Shown here piece after piece: positions 32,651-34,409 of a DNA stretch of 34,409 bases. The notes under the pieces are model-generated. The model saw only the letters and a program-made list of their open reading frames with translations. It was not told the origin of the DNA and did no database searches. Position 1 is the stretch's first letter, and each line of letters begins with the position of its first letter. Source of the DNA: Paracoccus binzhouensis (GTDB taxonomy: Bacteria > Pseudomonadota > Alphaproteobacteria > Rhodobacterales > Rhodobacteraceae); NCBI RefSeq assembly GCF_016446475.1, contig NZ_JAEHFP010000040.1:1-34409 (forward strand), given 5' to 3'. The translations under genes were made by a program, and so were the position numbers.

Positions 32651-34321
32651 CCTGCATTCCCCAAGTGGCGTGTCGTTTGAGGTGAAGATCGCCTGTATCC
32701 GAGCGCTAGACAAGGATTTTCTGCCGCAAGCGGCACCTGCGGTCGCGCAGACTGCTGGATCTGGACGGATCAGACCGCGAAGCCGCTGTTTCCTTGCCCA
32801 GGGGCGGCGTTTTTCAGCGCAGCGGACAGATCTGTCCAGCCGCTTTCGTTCAGTTTGAGCGTGGATCGCGATCATGCGCATAGCGGTGGCGCTCGCAATC
32901 GGCGGATAGCGGCGAGGATGGCGCGTACCATCGTGCCGGTGACAGCGACCTCGGCCAGCTGGAAGGTGATGGTGCGGGCGTGACGGACCACACGTGCCCC
33001 GATCTTGATCAGCTTCAGTTGCAGGCTGGTCAACGACCAGTCGGCCATGGCCTCGGGCAGCTCGATGCAGCGCAAGAAGGTGGCCAGGTTGTACGCCAGG
33101 GCGTGCAGTTGCAGCCGCACCTCATTGTCGCGGAACTTCCGGCACGACAGCCGCGTCCAGCGAAAGGCGTATTTGCCCTCTTTGATGTGCTGCTCGGCGG
33201 TGCCGCGCTGGTTGTAGAACCGCACCACCCAGTCCGGCTCCATCGGCAGGTTGGTGACGATGAAGCCGACACGCGGGAACAGTTCGCCCGGATGCCATTC
33301 GATCTTGGCGATCACCCGGCGTTCCTTGTCCCAGGACGCCGCCTGATACTCGAATTCCTCGAAGAACCGCTTGACCTTGGTCAGTGACGGCCGCCCGACA
33401 GGGCGCGTTAGCCGATGCGCGATCTTGTCCTTGAGGACCGCGTTTGCGGGCAGCCGGATGGCGTAGAAGAACCGCGCTTCTTCCAATCGCTCATAGATCG
33501 CCGGGATCGCGTAGGCAGCATCGGCCCGGAAGAACCTGCCACCAAGGTCGCGCTCCGCGTAGCGCGCAATGACGGGGTCGAGAACATCACGCCAGCCATC
33601 GGCGCTGTGGACGTTGCCATGGCGCAGGGCGCAGCGTTCCAGCATCCCGAACTGGTTGAACAGAAAGTTGGGGTGATAGCAGCTACAGTCGAAATGGCCA
33701 TTCCAGGCAGACCCTTCCTGGTCGCCATGGGTCGGGCTGACCGAGCTGTCCATGTCCAGAACGATGTACTTCAGCCCGTTACGGTCATGGAACCGGTCGA
33801 TCCATTGCCCGTTCAGGTCGGCCAGCGCGGCACGGTTCCCGGCCAGAGCCAGCGTCTCGGTCTCGAACCGTCCCATCTGCGATGCCGAGGCCGCTTGTGC
33901 ATCGACCGCTCTGCCGCCGACAACTTGGCGCATGACCGGATCGCAGGCGAGACGGTTGGCGTCGTTGACATCCTCGTATCCGGCCAGCCGCCCAAAGACT
34001 GATTGCCGGAACAGGCCGTCGAGCCGATGGACCGTGTTCTTGCCAGAGCGAGTATCGCGCAGCGCCGCTGACGCCAAATCGGACAACCCGAGCGCGTCAT
34101 CAAGCTCGCGCATCACCAGAAGGCCGCCGTCGGAACTGAGCTGCGTGCCGCGAAATTCCAGCCGCACGCGAGGGTCGAAATCCACCCGATCTGCCCGTTG
34201 CAAGCCCGCACCCTCTGGGTGATCCATGAAACGCGCCCCTCGCAGCCTTCAACACCATGTTTTATATAGGAAATATAATGGTCAGGACAGCGAAATCAGC
34301 GCCTTACTTGGGAAATGTGGG
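32651..34321 (-). mobile_element. IS1380-family insertion sequence, apparently complete
   Basis: The element is about 1671 bases, within the usual size of the family (about 1.65 kb), with one transposase gene. Terminal inverted repeats are cctgcattccccaagt at 32651-32666 and the complement of 34306-34321 (cccacatttcccaagt), 13 of 16 matching. A 4-base target duplication, expected for the family, is not evident (tagg on the left, tcaa on the right), so boundaries may be off by a few bases or a rearrangement followed insertion. It lies right behind the typA hairpin and next to the start of an IS5-type gene. Confidence 0.82.
32872..34227 (-). CDS. IS1380-family DDE transposase
   Basis: This 451-residue full-length transposase begins with the family-typical LEFRGTQLSSDGGLLVMREL. 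The DDE catalytic site is seen as IVLDMDSSVSPTHGDQEGSAW (D158/D160), FFRADAAYAIP (D236) and YNQRGTAEQHIKEGK, which matches the Y-x2-R-x3-E-x6-K signature (Y338, R341, E345, K352). No frameshift or internal stop is present, so the copy may be active. The C-terminal AIRRLRAPPLCA is close to the left end of the element. Confidence 0.93.
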   Translation of the reverse strand: MDHPEGAGLQRADRVDFDPRVRLEFRGTQLSSDGGLLVMRELDDALGLSDLASAALRDTRSGKNTVHRLDGLFRQSVFGRLAGYEDVNDANRLACDPVMRQVVGGRAVDAQAASASQMGRFETETLALAGNRAALADLNGQWIDRFHDRNGLKYIVLDMDSSVSPTHGDQEGSAWNGHFDCSCYHPNFLFNQFGMLERCALRHGNVHSADGWRDVLDPVIARYAERDLGGRFFRADAAYAIPAIYERLEEARFFYAIRLPANAVLKDKIAHRLTRPVGRPSLTKVKRFFEEFEYQAASWDKERRVIAKIEWHPGELFPRVGFIVTNLPMEPDWVVRFYNQRGTAEQHIKEGKYAFRWTRLSCRKFRDNEVRLQLHALAYNLATFLRCIELPEAMADWSLTSLQLKLIKIGARVVRHARTITFQLAEVAVTGTMVRAILAAIRRLRAPPLCA

Positions 34322-34350
34322 TCAAGATCATCTCTACGTGGGAGGTGACC

Positions 34351-34409
34351 TTGGCACGCAATCTGATGTCCGACGACGAATGGGCATTCTTTGAGGGCTT
34401 CATCCGAGC
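34351..34409 (+). CDS. IS5-family transposase, 5' end only
   Basis: A TTG start at 34351 with ggaggtg (34341-34347) upstream opens a frame that reads MARNLMSDDEWAFFEGFIR and runs off the window. This is the characteristic start of IS5/IS427-group transposases. Only 29 bases separate it from the IS1380 end and no IS5 terminal repeat is seen there, so the IS1380 element appears to have inserted into the upstream part of this IS. Confidence 0.75.
   Translation, partial: MARNLMSDDEWAFFEGFIR

Noticed and set aside
1..34321. Composite transposon bounded by two IS1380 copies
   Set aside because: The two ends are only about 84% identical and the interval holds typA and other core-like genes, so they are different elements rather than a paired composite.
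1..34409. CRISPR array, rRNA genes or replication origin
   Set aside because: No regularly spaced repeats, no rRNA sequence and no DnaA-box cluster or iterons were seen.

Overview
The window is high-GC DNA from an alphaproteobacterium, most likely a Paracoccus or a close Rhodobacteraceae relative. The main support is the taurine cluster order tauR-tauABC-tauXY-xsc-tauZ-pta, together with the style of the tni-type transposition genes and the IS1380/IS701/IS5 elements. The species call is inference from gene content; nothing was searched.

Layout. (1) 1-87 is the terminus of an IS1380-family element that cuts off tauR, leaving only its DNA-binding part (88-280, minus). (2) 435-9039 is a complete taurine dissimilation operon on the plus strand: uptake (TauABC), oxidative deamination to sulfoacetaldehyde (TauXY), phosphate-dependent cleavage to acetyl phosphate and sulfite (Xsc), anion export (TauZ) and conversion to acetyl-CoA (Pta). 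(3) About 9050-9602 is a frameshifted, internally deleted IS701-type transposase. (4) 9846-15101 (minus) is a tightly overlapping operon for a ProXWV-type betaine ABC transporter, a ProC-like reductase and a GlpD/DAO-like flavoprotein. Beside it lie a TetR regulator and a divergent StcD/DgcA-type demethylase (16228-18264). Together they look like import and demethylation of a methylated amine such as proline betaine. A decayed regulator follows (18323-18702). (5) 18725-25114 is a surface-glycan-like region: a Wzy-like membrane protein, a small SMR-type membrane protein, a HAD-UbiA fusion, a GT87-like glycosyltransferase and an RTX calcium-binding protein.

(6) 25641-28019 (minus) is a dead tni-type transposon remnant. 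It holds an AAA ATPase cut after its Walker A motif, a TniB whose Walker A lysine and Walker B aspartate are both replaced, and a frameshifted TniQ. An intrinsic terminator still stands at its end, and no TniA is visible. (7) 28737-32594 (plus) returns to housekeeping genes: a CxxC redoxin, a HAD phosphatase, a DUF442 protein, a 24-residue membrane peptide and typA/bipA. (8) 32651-34321 is a complete-looking IS1380-family element, followed by the first 19 codons of an IS5-family transposase running off the window.

The best candidates for undescribed biology are the betaine-type cluster with its unusual ProC/GlpD pairing and the HAD-UbiA/SMR/GT87 set, which could form a compact polyprenyl-phosphate-sugar pathway. 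The mobile-element wreckage (truncated tauR, inactivated TniB) is a clear record of gene decay.
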